This document shows positions 25,154 to 34,057 of a DNA stretch of 36,345 bases, in pieces (the stretch's first letter is position 1; the number at the start of each line of letters is the position of its first letter). The notes beneath the pieces were generated by a model. That model worked only from the letters and a program-made list of their open reading frames with translations. It had not been told where the DNA came from and ran no database searches. Origin of the DNA: Candidatus Binataceae bacterium (GTDB lineage Bacteria > Desulfobacterota > Binatia > Binatales > Binataceae); NCBI GenBank assembly GCA_024281015.1, contig JAMXLL010000245.1, positions 1 to 36,345 on the forward strand, read 5' to 3'. Made by a program: the position numbers and the translations under genes.

Positions 25154-26251
25154 CTAAAGTTCCAATCCGGCCTCAATGATGCCGCCGCCGAGGACCTCGT
25201 CACCGCGATAGAAGACACAAGCCTGGCCAGGTGTTACCGCCGGACCGCGGTTGCGGAATCGGATTCGCACCCGATCCTCCGGAAGGACTCGCAAGCTCGC
25301 CGGTATCGGCGGGTGTCGATAGCGAATTTTGACTTCGATGGAAATTTCCCCTTGGTTGGCGATTTCAGGATGAGTTAACCGCAGCATTCCGGCGATCAGG
25401 CCGGCGGAGGCGAAATCACCGCGATGCCCTACCGTGACATCTCCCGTTTCAGCATCGATTGCGCGAACGTAGAGTGGCGCGACGCTGGCGATTCCCAGAC
25501 CGCGCCGCTGGCCGATTGTGAAATGGTGCACGCCATTGTGATCTGCGAGCCGGCGGCCGTTGTTGTCGAGAATTCGGCCTGGCCGAATTCGCTCCGCCGG
25601 CGCGTTCCGCGCGACAAATTCTGCGTAATTGCGGTCCGCCACGAAACAGATCTCCTGGCTCTCGGGTTTATCCGCGTTGGCCAATCCGAGTGCCCGCGCC
25701 AACGCCCGCACCTGCGTCTTACTCAGCCCACCGAGCGGGAATAGCGTCCGCGCCATCTCTTGCTGACCCAGCGAAAAAAGAAAATACGACTGGTCTTTCG
25801 ACTCGTCGGAGGCACGAAGCAGATGAAAGATCCCGCCGCTGCCGCGTTCGATCCGCGCATAATGGCCGGTCGCGATCAAATCCGCACCGAGCGCCACAGC
25901 GCGCTGCCAGAGCCGGTCGAATTTGATCTCCCGATTGCACATCACACAGGGATTGGGCGTGCGGCCATTCAAATACTCGGAGACGAAATTGCCGATGACG
26001 CTCGCGCCGAACTCGGCACGCAAGTCGATAACATAGAAGGGGAAATCCAAGAGCTCCGCTACCCGGCGAGCGTCCTCGAAATCGTCGTGGGAGCAGCACG
26101 TGCCGCGCCTCGAACGGGCCGGCGGCGATGGCTCCTCCGGCGCAAGTCGCATCGCGATGCCGATGACATCATAGCCTTGCTCGCGCAAGAGCGCCGCAGC
26201 GACTGAGCTGTCGACCCCGCCCGACATTGCAACTATAACCCGACCACCCAC
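25154..26251 (-). CDS. mnmA: tRNA-specific 2-thiouridylase MnmA
   Basis: This 365-residue enzyme inserts the 2-thio group at U34 of Lys, Glu and Gln tRNAs, using sulfur from a cysteine desulfurase. The PP-loop AMSGGVDSS opens the protein. The two catalytic cysteines are in NPCVMCNREIKF and ESQEICFVAD. The tRNA-binding HFTIGQRRGLG is also present. The start is GTG at 26251, two bases after the TAA of the desulfurase gene. The open frame upstream to 26371 runs inside that gene and has no MnmA sequence. Direct linkage of donor and acceptor genes supports the assignment. Confidence 0.93.
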   Translation of the reverse strand: MGGRVIVAMSGGVDSSVAAALLREQGYDVIGIAMRLAPEEPSPPARSRRGTCCSHDDFEDARRVAELLDFPFYVIDLRAEFGASVIGNFVSEYLNGRTPNPCVMCNREIKFDRLWQRAVALGADLIATGHYARIERGSGGIFHLLRASDESKDQSYFLFSLGQQEMARTLFPLGGLSKTQVRALARALGLANADKPESQEICFVADRNYAEFVARNAPAERIRPGRILDNNGRRLADHNGVHHFTIGQRRGLGIASVAPLYVRAIDAETGDVTVGHRGDFASAGLIAGMLRLTHPEIANQGEISIEVKIRYRHPPIPASLRVLPEDRVRIRFRNRGPAVTPGQACVFYRGDEVLGGGIIEAGLEL

Positions 26252-26253
26252 TG

Positions 26254-27426
26254 TTAGCGCTCCGCGACGTCGTTGCCCGCAATAGCCTGCGTCTCGAAGC
26301 CGGCGACGCGCCGCCAAACCTGAGGTATGAGCTGGACCGCGCGCTCGATCTCTTCCTGCGTGGTATTCCAACCCAGACTAAGTCGGACTGAGCATCGCGC
26401 TTCCATGATGCTGCGGCCCATCCCCAGCAGGACGTGCGACGGTTCAACTGCGCCGGCCGCGCATGCGGATCCCATCGAGATTTGGATGCCTTCGAGGTCG
26501 AGTGCTATCAGGAGAGTTTCGCCAAGCACCCCCGGGAACGCCAGGTTAAGGGTATTTTCGAGGCGCCCTTCGCGAGGCCCGTTAAGACGCAGGCCGTCCA
26601 CCGAAGCTTCGAGCCGCGCCAATAACAGCCGGCCGAGTGAGGCAACTCGCTCGCGCTCGGCGGCTGACGAGGTGGTTATCTCGCGTGCGGCGGCACCGAA
26701 GCCGACTGCGCCACAAAGATTCGGTGTTCCAGCCCGCAATCCGCCTTCCTGCGGACCGCCGAGTAAAGTGGGGGCGAGGCTGCATCCCGGACGCACGTAC
26801 AGTGCTCCGATTCCCGCCGGACCGCCGAATTTGTGCGCACTGACCGTCATCAGGTCGCAGCCGGTGTCCTGTACACTCAATGGAATCCGGCCTACAGCCT
26901 GGGCTGCGTCAACGTGGAAGATGGCGGCAGCGCGTTGCGCCGCTTGCGCTACCGGACCGAGGTCTTGGATGGTCCCTGTTTCCGAGTTGGCCAGACCGAG
27001 GCTTACCAGCGCGGTACAGTCATCGATTACTTTAAGATGGCCGTTGTCGAGCCTGCCCTCGTCATCCACCGGGATTTCCACAAGCTCGAAACCGCGCCGC
27101 GCCAATTCTGCAATGGGGGCCAGTATCGAGGAATGCTCAATGGCAGAGGTTACGATGCGGCGGCGCGCCGTGTTATGGACTGCCCCAAAGATAGCCAGGT
27201 TGTTCGATTCGGTCCCACCGCTGGTGAAAACCACGTTGCGCGGCCGTGCACCGATTAGTGATGCGACGTCCGCCCGCGCCTGCTCCAACATTTTACGTGC
27301 GTGCTGCCCTGAGAAATGCACCGAGGCAGGATTAGCTTGAGCCGTGCTGCACATAACACGCATCATGGCGTCGCGAGCGCACTGCCGCAAAGGCGCTCCC
27401 GCATTATGGTCGAAGTAGATTGGCAT
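26254..27426 (-). CDS. Cysteine desulfurase (IscS/NifS family)
   Basis: This 390-residue PLP enzyme takes sulfur from L-cysteine as a persulfide. The PLP Lys is residue 199 in SAHKFGGPAG. The catalytic Cys322 is in GSACAAGAVEPSHVL. The phosphate-binding loop is TSGGTESNN (69-77), with HSSI nearby and HVDAAQA before the Lys. The ATG at 27426 begins the usual MPIYFDHNA; a GTG two codons earlier is possible. It heads the block mnmA, mtaB, rnc, era, der, so its main job is probably sulfur supply to tRNA thiolation. No Fe-S scaffold gene is beside it. Confidence 0.92.
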   Translation of the reverse strand: MPIYFDHNAGAPLRQCARDAMMRVMCSTAQANPASVHFSGQHARKMLEQARADVASLIGARPRNVVFTSGGTESNNLAIFGAVHNTARRRIVTSAIEHSSILAPIAELARRGFELVEIPVDDEGRLDNGHLKVIDDCTALVSLGLANSETGTIQDLGPVAQAAQRAAAIFHVDAAQAVGRIPLSVQDTGCDLMTVSAHKFGGPAGIGALYVRPGCSLAPTLLGGPQEGGLRAGTPNLCGAVGFGAAAREITTSSAAERERVASLGRLLLARLEASVDGLRLNGPREGRLENTLNLAFPGVLGETLLIALDLEGIQISMGSACAAGAVEPSHVLLGMGRSIMEARCSVRLSLGWNTTQEEIERAVQLIPQVWRRVAGFETQAIAGNDVAER

Positions 27427-27658
27427 TAACACCGCGCTACTCTAGTCTCTCGCGATGAGCCCTGAGGACCAATGGGACGAAGCATCCCCCCCACGCACAG
27501 CATGAGGCAGGTACCCGGCTCTGAGTATGCGAAGCGCTCGACATTCGTAAGGGTTTGCGGAACACCCATCTAGTAAAGTCCGTGCATTTCAGGTTACCGT
27601 ACTCCGCACTGAGGCAAAAGGCGGCTTTCGTTGCCGGTTCCGCCATCTCAGCGCCCGC

Positions 27659-28852
27659 ATGGCGAATTCGTCAAATTCCGATGTAATCGTGATCGGCGCA
27701 GGCGTGGTCGGGTGCAGCTTGGCCTACCACCTCGCGGGCGCCAACGCGCGGGTCACGGTGTTCGACAAGGGCGGGATCTGTGCGGGCATGTCCGCCCGCT
27801 CGGGTGCGCTCGTCCGGATGCACTACACGTTTGCGCCGGAAGTAGAGCTCGCGTGGAAAAGCCTCGGCTATTTTTCCAATTGGGGAGAAATGATAGGCGG
27901 CGAGTGCGGTTTCGTCAGGACCGGGTTTGCGCTGGTGGTCGGCGGCGAGAATACAGCACGGATTCGCCGCAATGTCGCCATGATGAAGCAGATCGGGGTT
28001 GAGGTCGAGCTCTGCGACGCAGCTCAGCTCCGCTCTATGGATCATTGCCTGAACATTGATGACATCGCCCTTGCTGCTTACGAACCACAGAGCGGCTACG
28101 CTGACCCGGTCGCGACCACTAACAGCCTGGCGGAGGCAGCCGAACGACGGCAGGTGCGTTTTCGCCTGAACACGCAGGTGGAAAAGACCCTGGTCGAGGG
28201 TGGGCGTGCAGCCGGCGTCCGCATGGCTAACGGAGCGGAGTTTAGCGGAGGCGCCGTCTGCATTGCAGCCGGCCCGTGGGCGGATGCTCTGCTTGCTCCG
28301 CTCGGGGTGCAAATTGGCATCAAACCCGAGCGCGCGCAGGTCGCCTTTTTCCACCGCTCACCGGCGCTCAGCCACCTGTCTTATATTGACTGCATTTCGG
28401 GCAGCTATTTTCGGCCCCATGGTGCTGGTCTGACACTTGCCGGATTGGGCGAATGGCGCCCTGCGACCGAACCGGATCCCGACAATTTTCGCGAGGCCAA
28501 CGATCGCGAATTTATCGAGGAGGTTGGCCGCCGTCTCGCGCATCGCATACCAGCGCTGCAAGATGCCCCGTATGCACGAGGGCATGCTGGCGTCTATGAC
28601 GTGAGTCCTGACTCGCGCGCAGTGCTGGGGAAAGTACCCGGTATTGACGGCTTGTTCGTGGCAGCGGGTTTCAGCGGCACGGGGTTCAAGACCTCGCCTG
28701 CCGTGGGGGCGGCGATGGCGGAACTAATCCTCAAGGGCCGTAGCAGCATTGTCGATATAAGTCCTTTCGCGTTCGAGCGAATCCTCAATCGCTGTCTGAT
28801 TCGCACCGAGAGCGAATATGTAATCGGAACCGGCTTCGGCCATTCACTCTGA
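27659..28852 (+). CDS. FAD-dependent oxidoreductase, D-amino-acid oxidase (DAO) family
   Basis: This 397-residue flavoprotein starts with a Rossmann dinucleotide motif, VIVIGAGVVGCSLAYHL. It has the DAO-family C-terminal FAD contact LFVAAGFSGTGFKTSPAVG. The middle part contains CIAAGPWADALL, also typical. The family oxidises amines or amino acids such as sarcosine, glycine or D-amino acids. The substrate here cannot be read. The segment MSARSGALVRMHYT after the Rossmann fold resembles the flavin-covering region of sarcosine-oxidase or dimethylglycine-dehydrogenase types. It is divergent from the desulfurase gene (232 bp between) and converges with the CoA-transferase at a 16-bp gap. Confidence 0.85.
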   Translation: MANSSNSDVIVIGAGVVGCSLAYHLAGANARVTVFDKGGICAGMSARSGALVRMHYTFAPEVELAWKSLGYFSNWGEMIGGECGFVRTGFALVVGGENTARIRRNVAMMKQIGVEVELCDAAQLRSMDHCLNIDDIALAAYEPQSGYADPVATTNSLAEAAERRQVRFRLNTQVEKTLVEGGRAAGVRMANGAEFSGGAVCIAAGPWADALLAPLGVQIGIKPERAQVAFFHRSPALSHLSYIDCISGSYFRPHGAGLTLAGLGEWRPATEPDPDNFREANDREFIEEVGRRLAHRIPALQDAPYARGHAGVYDVSPDSRAVLGKVPGIDGLFVAAGFSGTGFKTSPAVGAAMAELILKGRSSIVDISPFAFERILNRCLIRTESEYVIGTGFGHSL

Positions 28853-28868
28853 CAGGATCCGACGGCGT

Positions 28869-30212
28869 CTAGCCGTACATGCGCTCGGCTTCGCTGCGAA
28901 GCTCGGCGCGAAAGTCCGGATGAGCAATCGCCACCAGCTCATTCGCGCGATCGCGCAGTGATTTGCCCTGAAGCTTCGCAATTCCGTATTCGGTGACGAC
29001 ATAATGGACGAAGGTCCGCGGCAAGCTTACGACCGTGCCCGGCGGCAGCACCGGAGTAATCCGCGAGACTGCCTGACTCTTGCCGAGTGCCCGTGAAGGC
29101 AAGACGATAATCGATTTGCCGCCGGCCAGCGAGGCGGCAATGCCAAAGGCGGTCTGGCCGCCGGTCCCGGTATACATGTGATATCCGAGTGATTCACTGC
29201 CAACCTGGCCGGTAAAGTCGATAGCAAGCCCATTATTTACCGATATCAATCCCTCCTCTCGCGCGACCAAACGAATATCGTCCGTGAAATTGAAGTCGTG
29301 CAGCTGAAACCCGGGGTTGCCGGCCGCATATTCCAGCTCTTTGCGCGGGGTGGCGAAAGCGAACGCGCTACCCACAACTACTCCGGGGAAAACCTTTTTG
29401 TACTTGCCAGTGAACACACCGTCGCGGACCAAAGGCGCAGTACCCCAAGGGATTACCTCGGTCTGCATGCCCAGGTCATGATGGTTGCGGAGATGGGCCA
29501 TAATCATTCCCGAGGTTGACCCGACACCGACCTGAAGCGTTGCCCGGTCCGGAATTAGCTCATGTGCGACAGTTTCGCAGATGGTCGCGACCAGCCGTTG
29601 TTCCTCCTCAGGTACAGGGGGCAGAGCGAGCGGTAGTCCGGGTAGCTCGGGCGAGCGCTCAACAAACCAATCGATCTCGGAAATATGCATTGAATTGTCG
29701 CCGCCGATGCGGACCAGAGTGGGATCGATTTCCGCGATTACGAGTTCGGCGTTGCGTGCCTGCAGTTTCGACATGATCTGGATGTCGCCAAAATTGACGA
29801 AGCCTTCCGGGTCGGGCGGCGAGACCTTCATCAAGAACACGTTGAAATTGTCGAGTCCCGGCGGCAGCACGCCGGCGCGATAATAGGCGACGGGAACAAA
29901 ATCGGCCCGCCCCTCCGTGAACAGGTCGCGGCCGACGGGCGATAGATAGATGGATTCGAAGCGGTAGCGTTCACCGAGGCCGGGCAGTTCCCAATTGAAC
30001 AGAGAGGCGCTGTGATTCAGCACCACATCTTCGATCTCCATCAGCCGCCCGGCTAACGCGGCACAGAGCGTGAACGGGGTCGCATGTGAAATCGACATCG
30101 TGACCCGGTCACCGGATTTGATGTGACTGACAGCCTCTTCGGCCGGGACCAATTTCGCGCCAAGCTGCGCACGCCAGTCAAACGAATCGCCAAGGGTAAA
30201 CGCCGTCGCCAT
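28869..30212 (-). CDS. Acetyl-CoA hydrolase/transferase family protein (4-hydroxybutyrate CoA-transferase-like)
   Basis: This 447-residue protein has the family-I CoA-transferase layout. It includes LQVGVGSTSGMIMAHL followed by a MQTEVIP segment whose Glu252 is a candidate for the catalytic residue. Near the end are GTGGQTAF, GGKSIIVLPSRAL and HYVVTEYGIAKLQGKSLRDRA. The family moves CoA between acyl groups such as acetate, butyrate or 4-hydroxybutyrate. The substrate is unknown. The ATG at 30212 was chosen because GGGAG (30218-30222) lies 5 bases before it. The longer frame to 30272 has no such support. The gene is monocistronic by layout. Confidence 0.88.
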   Translation of the reverse strand: MATAFTLGDSFDWRAQLGAKLVPAEEAVSHIKSGDRVTMSISHATPFTLCAALAGRLMEIEDVVLNHSASLFNWELPGLGERYRFESIYLSPVGRDLFTEGRADFVPVAYYRAGVLPPGLDNFNVFLMKVSPPDPEGFVNFGDIQIMSKLQARNAELVIAEIDPTLVRIGGDNSMHISEIDWFVERSPELPGLPLALPPVPEEEQRLVATICETVAHELIPDRATLQVGVGSTSGMIMAHLRNHHDLGMQTEVIPWGTAPLVRDGVFTGKYKKVFPGVVVGSAFAFATPRKELEYAAGNPGFQLHDFNFTDDIRLVAREEGLISVNNGLAIDFTGQVGSESLGYHMYTGTGGQTAFGIAASLAGGKSIIVLPSRALGKSQAVSRITPVLPPGTVVSLPRTFVHYVVTEYGIAKLQGKSLRDRANELVAIAHPDFRAELRSEAERMYG

Positions 30213-30399
30213 GTGTTCTCCCGCCGGGTGAATCCAACTGTGCCGGCCAGCTTGTTTGAAACTACCAAACAACAGTCAAAATCTAAAAGCCCACGCCCTG
30301 AGCGTGAATCATACAGAAGCGCTCGCTAGCTAAGCGCACGTGGCCGGAAGGACGGGACCGTTTGCATTCAAGGAAAAAGGAGGGACAGGTTTATAAAGG

Positions 30400-30427
30400 T
30401 TGGCTTTTAGAGTCGATTTGTTATATT
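30400..30427 (+). promoter_or_regulatory. Sigma-70-like promoter for the ATPase-SDR pair
   Basis: TTGGCT (30400-30405, four of six to TTGACA) is followed after 16 bases by TATATT (30422-30427, five of six to TATAAT). It is the best such match in the gap and would start RNA near 30434, leaving a leader of about 310 bases. Confidence 0.4.
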
Positions 30428-30616
30428 CGGGCCATTGTAGTTCTTGGGGATCAACATGGCGGCCTGAGGCCTAAGCTCGCAAACCTGCTTCTGCCGGCTG
30501 GACACTCCTTTCGCTGAGTTGCAACCTTGAGGCGAGGTCTGCCGGATTTACCAAAATCAGCAATGAGCAGGGGGACCGCGACCAAAAATCTTCTCCCAAA
30601 TTGCCGAGAATTCCAC

Positions 30617-30659
30617 GGTTTCGAACTAGGGTCCTGAACTCGAAAGCCATCAAGGGCTT
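30617..30659 (+). promoter_or_regulatory. Two mutually exclusive hairpins in the ATPase leader
   Basis: TTTCGA (30619-30624) can pair with TCGAAA (30640-30645), with GG and CC extending it across a bulge. AAGCC (30644-30648) can instead pair with GGCTT (30655-30659). The two pairings share bases 30644-30648, so only one can form at a time. Such a layout can serve attenuation or control of translation, but the stems are short and no known riboswitch is recognised. Confidence 0.25.
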
Positions 30660-30732
30660 GCCGGATTCGGTGATACTTATGCGGGAGCATTCCGTTCGCC
30701 TAAGCGGAGCAATTCTTTGCCTGTCGAACAGA

Positions 30733-30738
30733 GAGGAG
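30733..30738 (+). promoter_or_regulatory. Ribosome binding site of the large ATPase gene
   Basis: GAGGAG lies 7 bases before the ATG at 30746 and supports that start. Confidence 0.6.
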
Positions 30739-30745
30739 CCACGCG

Positions 30746-33700
30746 ATGGTAAATGGCGATAGCGCCGAGCCCGATCGAGCGGTTGCCGTTTTCGCCCGCA
30801 CCGGTGAGGTCTGGACTGCCGGCTATCGTGGCCATCTGTTCTCCTTCCGTGACGTAAAGGGTCTCAGCTACATACAACGTCTTCTACAACATCCGAATGA
30901 GGAGCTTCACGCGCAGAATCTCATGGCTGGGCCGCTAGCCGACGTGGCCCAAACGGTGCCTGTTAATGAAGCGAGCCTGCCACAAGGTGTCAGCATTGGC
31001 AGACTTGGGGATGCAGGCGAAATGTTGGATGCACAGGCCAAGCTGCAGTATCGGCAGCGATTGGTCGAACTGAGGCGGGAACGAGAAGAACTTCGTGCAG
31101 GCGGGGATTATGAACGCGCGGATAAGATTGAAGCCGAAATAGAATTCCTGGAACGGGAGATTCTTCGTGCCGTTGGGTTGGGCAATCGCGACCGCCGCGC
31201 GGGTTCCACTTCCGAGAGGGCGCGGCTCAATGTAACAAGAGCAATAAAGGCCGCAGTTCAGCGCATCAGCCTTCGGGACCCGGCGTTGGGGTCGCTGCTC
31301 ACACAATCACTTCGGACCGGCACTTACTGCAGTTATAGCCCGTCTCCGAGGGATCGTGTGTCGTGGCAATTTTCAATCGAACCCGAGTCTGCTCCCAGCC
31401 CGACCATTGCGTTCGTGCCGGTTTCCCGGCCGCAGTCTATTTTCGAACGTGCGATCACTGGCAGCACTGCATTCGTGGGGAGAGAGGCCGAGCGCGCAAT
31501 CCTGCGCAGCTATCTTGAACGAGCGGTCGGCGGCCGGGGCTCGATCGTAATGATTGGCGGACCCCTTGGCGTAGGCAAAACGCGGATGGCGGCCGAGCTG
31601 GCTGCCGAAGCGGTAGCCGATGGTTTCCTCGCGCTGGGTGGATGTTGTTACGATCGAGAAGACGCGGTTCCGTTTGTCCCAGTGATTGAAATCCTGGAAG
31701 CCGCGTTGGCGCACGCCCCCAGCCACGAGGCTTTCCGGCGAGCCCTGGGTGAAGATGCGCCAGAGATTGCGCGTCTGATGCCTCAACTGCGGCGATTGTT
31801 CAATGACATTCCGCCGTACGTTCAGGCAGCGCCTGAGCAATCGAGAAGAATCCTGTTTGACTCGGTGCTGCGGGTACTGATTCGTTCCACAGCGAACAGG
31901 CCTGTTTTGCTGGTTTTTGAGGATCTGCACTGGGCAGACGAAAGCACCCTGTCGTTGTTGAGACATCTGTCTCGTGCGTTGTCGTCATTGCGAGCCATCA
32001 TCATTGGAACCTATCGCGACTATCAACTGAACCCTGCCACGGCCCTCGCGCGGACCCTTGACGACCTACGGCGGCTCCACATCCTGGAGGAGCTCAGTCT
32101 GCGCGGGCTGTCGCACGATGGGGTAGCTCAAATGCTCGCCGCATTGAGTGGCCGCCAACCGGCGCGCTCAATCGTTGACGCCATCGCTTCGATCACCGAC
32201 GGAAATCCATTCTTTGTTGAGGAGATTTTTCGACACCTTAGCGAAAGCGGCAAGCTGCTGGACGCATCGGGGGAATTCCGGCGCGATTTGCATCCTTCTA
32301 CTATCGATGTGCCTCAGACTTTACGCCTCGCCATAGGACGGCGGCTGAGTGAGTTGAGTGCAGAAGCTCGCCGAGCACTGGCACTGGCTGCGATCATCGG
32401 CCGGTCATTCGAATTCGAGCTGCTCAAAGCCAGTTCACGAATGGTCGATGGCGAGGCGTTACTGGATTGTATCGAACAGGCAGAGAAGGCCGGCCTGATT
32501 TCGGAGTCGCTCGAATCGGCTGAACCGCGCTTTGAGTTTTCGCATGAGCTTATCAGGCAGACTGCGATGGCTGATGTTTCGATCCCGCGGCTTCAATCTA
32601 TGCATCTGGATGTTGCCTACGCGATCGAACGTCTCTATGCGGATTCGCTCGACGAGCAAGCGGCTGAACTGGCCCACCATTTGTCTCAGGCCGGGTCTAT
32701 TGCCGATCCTGGCAAAACTGTCAGATATCTTGCGACTGCTGCCTCACGTGCGCTTGCACAAGGCGGTTTCGACGCAGCCCTGCGCGATAGTCGCCGCGCA
32801 CTGGACTTGCTGGAGCACCTTCCCGAATCGAAGGAACGGCTCAACCTCGAATTGACTCTCCAGATACACTATGGCGACGCCCTGCAAACGATCAGAGGAT
32901 GGTCTGTTCCCGAGTTCGGCAGTGCTTTTGAACGTGCACATACTATTTGTCAAAACCTGCGGAACGATGACGCGCTTTTTCGGGTGCTCTCCGGACTCTG
33001 GAGTTTCCATCTGGTTCGCGGCGAGCATCATAGGGCACGACCATACGCAGACGAGATGGTCCGGATGGCCCCACAAATGGGTGAAGCGGGAATCTTAGTC
33101 CAGGCATTCTGGGCGCTCGGCTGCACCCAATTTTTTATGGGTGATTTCCGTGGGGCCCACGCAAGCTTCGAGCACGCGGTCGAACGTTACGATCGATTGC
33201 GAGACCGCACACTTGGCCTGCGATTCGGCCAGGATCCCTGCATGAGTTCCTTATGTTTCGACGCGATCACTCTGTGGTTGCTTGGTTACGGAGATCAAGC
33301 GAAAAAGCGCGAGCATGATGCGCTGAAGCTATCGCGCGATCTCGGCCGTCCTTTTTCACTCGTATGGTGCCTGAGTAATATTGGCAAGTATCATACGATG
33401 CGGCGGGACTTCGTATCCGCGGAAGCCGTGATTGATGAAGCCTTGGCGCTTTGTGGCGAACATCGGTTGGGGTTCTACGAGAACATGAATCTCGCCTATT
33501 GGGGAGTAGGCATGGCAATCCAGGGACGCTTCGAGGAACTTAAGTCCAGTTCCCGGCGACCTCCCCGAGGGCAGGAAAACGAGGGTGGATTATCGCAGAC
33601 ATTCCTCGTTTCGGCTCTGGCCGAGTCCTTTGCCAGGAAGGGGCAAATCGATCGCGCCATGTCTCTACTGGACCGGGCGGCTTCGTTCATGAACCTCAAC

Positions 33701-34057
33701 CAGGAACGCTACGTCGAAGCCGAAATTTACCGCATCAGAGGCGAGTCGCTCCTGAGGAGTGTCGAATCCCGCCAAGCTCCAAGTTCAGACCCCGACCAAA
33801 CCTTTACGAATGCCGAAGGTTTTTTTCAGCGCGCGATCGAAACGGCTGCTCGCGCGGAAGCTCGAATGCTGCAACTGCGCGCTGCGGTCTCGCTAGCCGA
33901 ATCACTCAAACGCAGAGGGCGGACCGCTGAAGCGTTTGTGGTCTTGATGCAGTCGTATAGTTGGTTCACAGAGGGATTTGACCTTCCCGATCTCAGCAAC
34001 GCAAAAAGGCTCCTCGATGAGCTTGGAGCGGAAGCCAAGTCAGCCGGCCGCAGATGA
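30746..34057 (+). CDS. Large signal-transduction ATPase (AAA/STAND-like) with helical repeats
   Basis: The product is 1103 residues. At about residues 15-60 is a module, TGEVWTAGYRGHLFSFRDV then GLSYIQRLLQHPNEELH. It resembles a conserved N-terminal module of many large bacterial ATPases and may be a winged-helix fold. A coiled coil (about 95-145) and ERARLNVTRAIKAAVQRIS follow. The ATPase has Walker A GGPLGVGKTR (Lys278) and Walker B LLVFEDLHWADE (Asp393), with FVGREAERAIL before it. ITDGNPFFVEEIFRHL is typical of AAA_16-type sensors. The rest (about 640-1080) is alpha-helical, TPR-like. No LuxR-type DNA-binding end or cyclase domain is seen. It overlaps the SDR gene by 4 bp. The role is probably ligand- or stress-sensing regulation, but this is an inference. 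Confidence 0.8.
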   Translation: MVNGDSAEPDRAVAVFARTGEVWTAGYRGHLFSFRDVKGLSYIQRLLQHPNEELHAQNLMAGPLADVAQTVPVNEASLPQGVSIGRLGDAGEMLDAQAKLQYRQRLVELRREREELRAGGDYERADKIEAEIEFLEREILRAVGLGNRDRRAGSTSERARLNVTRAIKAAVQRISLRDPALGSLLTQSLRTGTYCSYSPSPRDRVSWQFSIEPESAPSPTIAFVPVSRPQSIFERAITGSTAFVGREAERAILRSYLERAVGGRGSIVMIGGPLGVGKTRMAAELAAEAVADGFLALGGCCYDREDAVPFVPVIEILEAALAHAPSHEAFRRALGEDAPEIARLMPQLRRLFNDIPPYVQAAPEQSRRILFDSVLRVLIRSTANRPVLLVFEDLHWADESTLSLLRHLSRALSSLRAIIIGTYRDYQLNPATALARTLDDLRRLHILEELSLRGLSHDGVAQMLAALSGRQPARSIVDAIASITDGNPFFVEEIFRHLSESGKLLDASGEFRRDLHPSTIDVPQTLRLAIGRRLSELSAEARRALALAAIIGRSFEFELLKASSRMVDGEALLDCIEQAEKAGLISESLESAEPRFEFSHELIRQTAMADVSIPRLQSMHLDVAYAIERLYADSLDEQAAELAHHLSQAGSIADPGKTVRYLATAASRALAQGGFDAALRDSRRALDLLEHLPESKERLNLELTLQIHYGDALQTIRGWSVPEFGSAFERAHTICQNLRNDDALFRVLSGLWSFHLVRGEHHRARPYADEMVRMAPQMGEAGILVQAFWALGCTQFFMGDFRGAHASFEHAVERYDRLRDRTLGLRFGQDPCMSSLCFDAITLWLLGYGDQAKKREHDALKLSRDLGRPFSLVWCLSNIGKYHTMRRDFVSAEAVIDEALALCGEHRLGFYENMNLAYWGVGMAIQGRFEELKSSSRRPPRGQENEGGLSQTFLVSALAESFARKGQIDRAMSLLDRAASFMNLNQERYVEAEIYRIRGESLLRSVESRQAPSSDPDQTFTNAEGFFQRAIETAARAEARMLQLRAAVSLAESLKRRGRTAEAFVVLMQSYSWFTEGFDLPDLSNAKRLLDELGAEAKSAGRR

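Larger units (their letters stand above)
30213..30745. other. Non-coding stretch between CoA-transferase and ATPase genes
   Basis: These 533 bp hold no convincing gene; the small minus-strand frame at 30451-30690 has no recognisable domain. The stretch carries the CoA-transferase leader on the minus strand, a promoter-like sequence for the ATPase gene at 30400-30427, and a leader of about 310 bases with possible hairpins. At 30371-30399 an A/G-rich tract leads into GGGACAGGTTTATAAAGG, which resembles short sequences often seen beside REP-type elements. That last point is from memory only. Confidence 0.45.

Noticed and set aside
25154-26371. Longer MnmA form starting at 26371
   Set aside because: The added 40 residues come from the desulfurase gene in another frame; the PP-loop starts right after the GTG at 26251.
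26327-27340. A 337-codon + strand open frame
   Set aside because: It is antisense to the cysteine desulfurase; Arg/Pro/Ser-rich composition typical of a shadow frame.
27437-27646. Minus-strand 69-codon frame between the desulfurase and the FAD enzyme
   Set aside because: No ribosome site, no domain and composition of a random frame; the stretch is better read as a divergent promoter region.
30590-30680. TCGAA-type stretch reminiscent of a tRNA T-arm
   Set aside because: No cloverleaf, no acceptor stem and no anticodon arm can be built around it.
30451-30690. Minus-strand 79-codon frame in the large gap
   Set aside because: No domain or ribosome site; it covers the putative leader of the ATPase gene.
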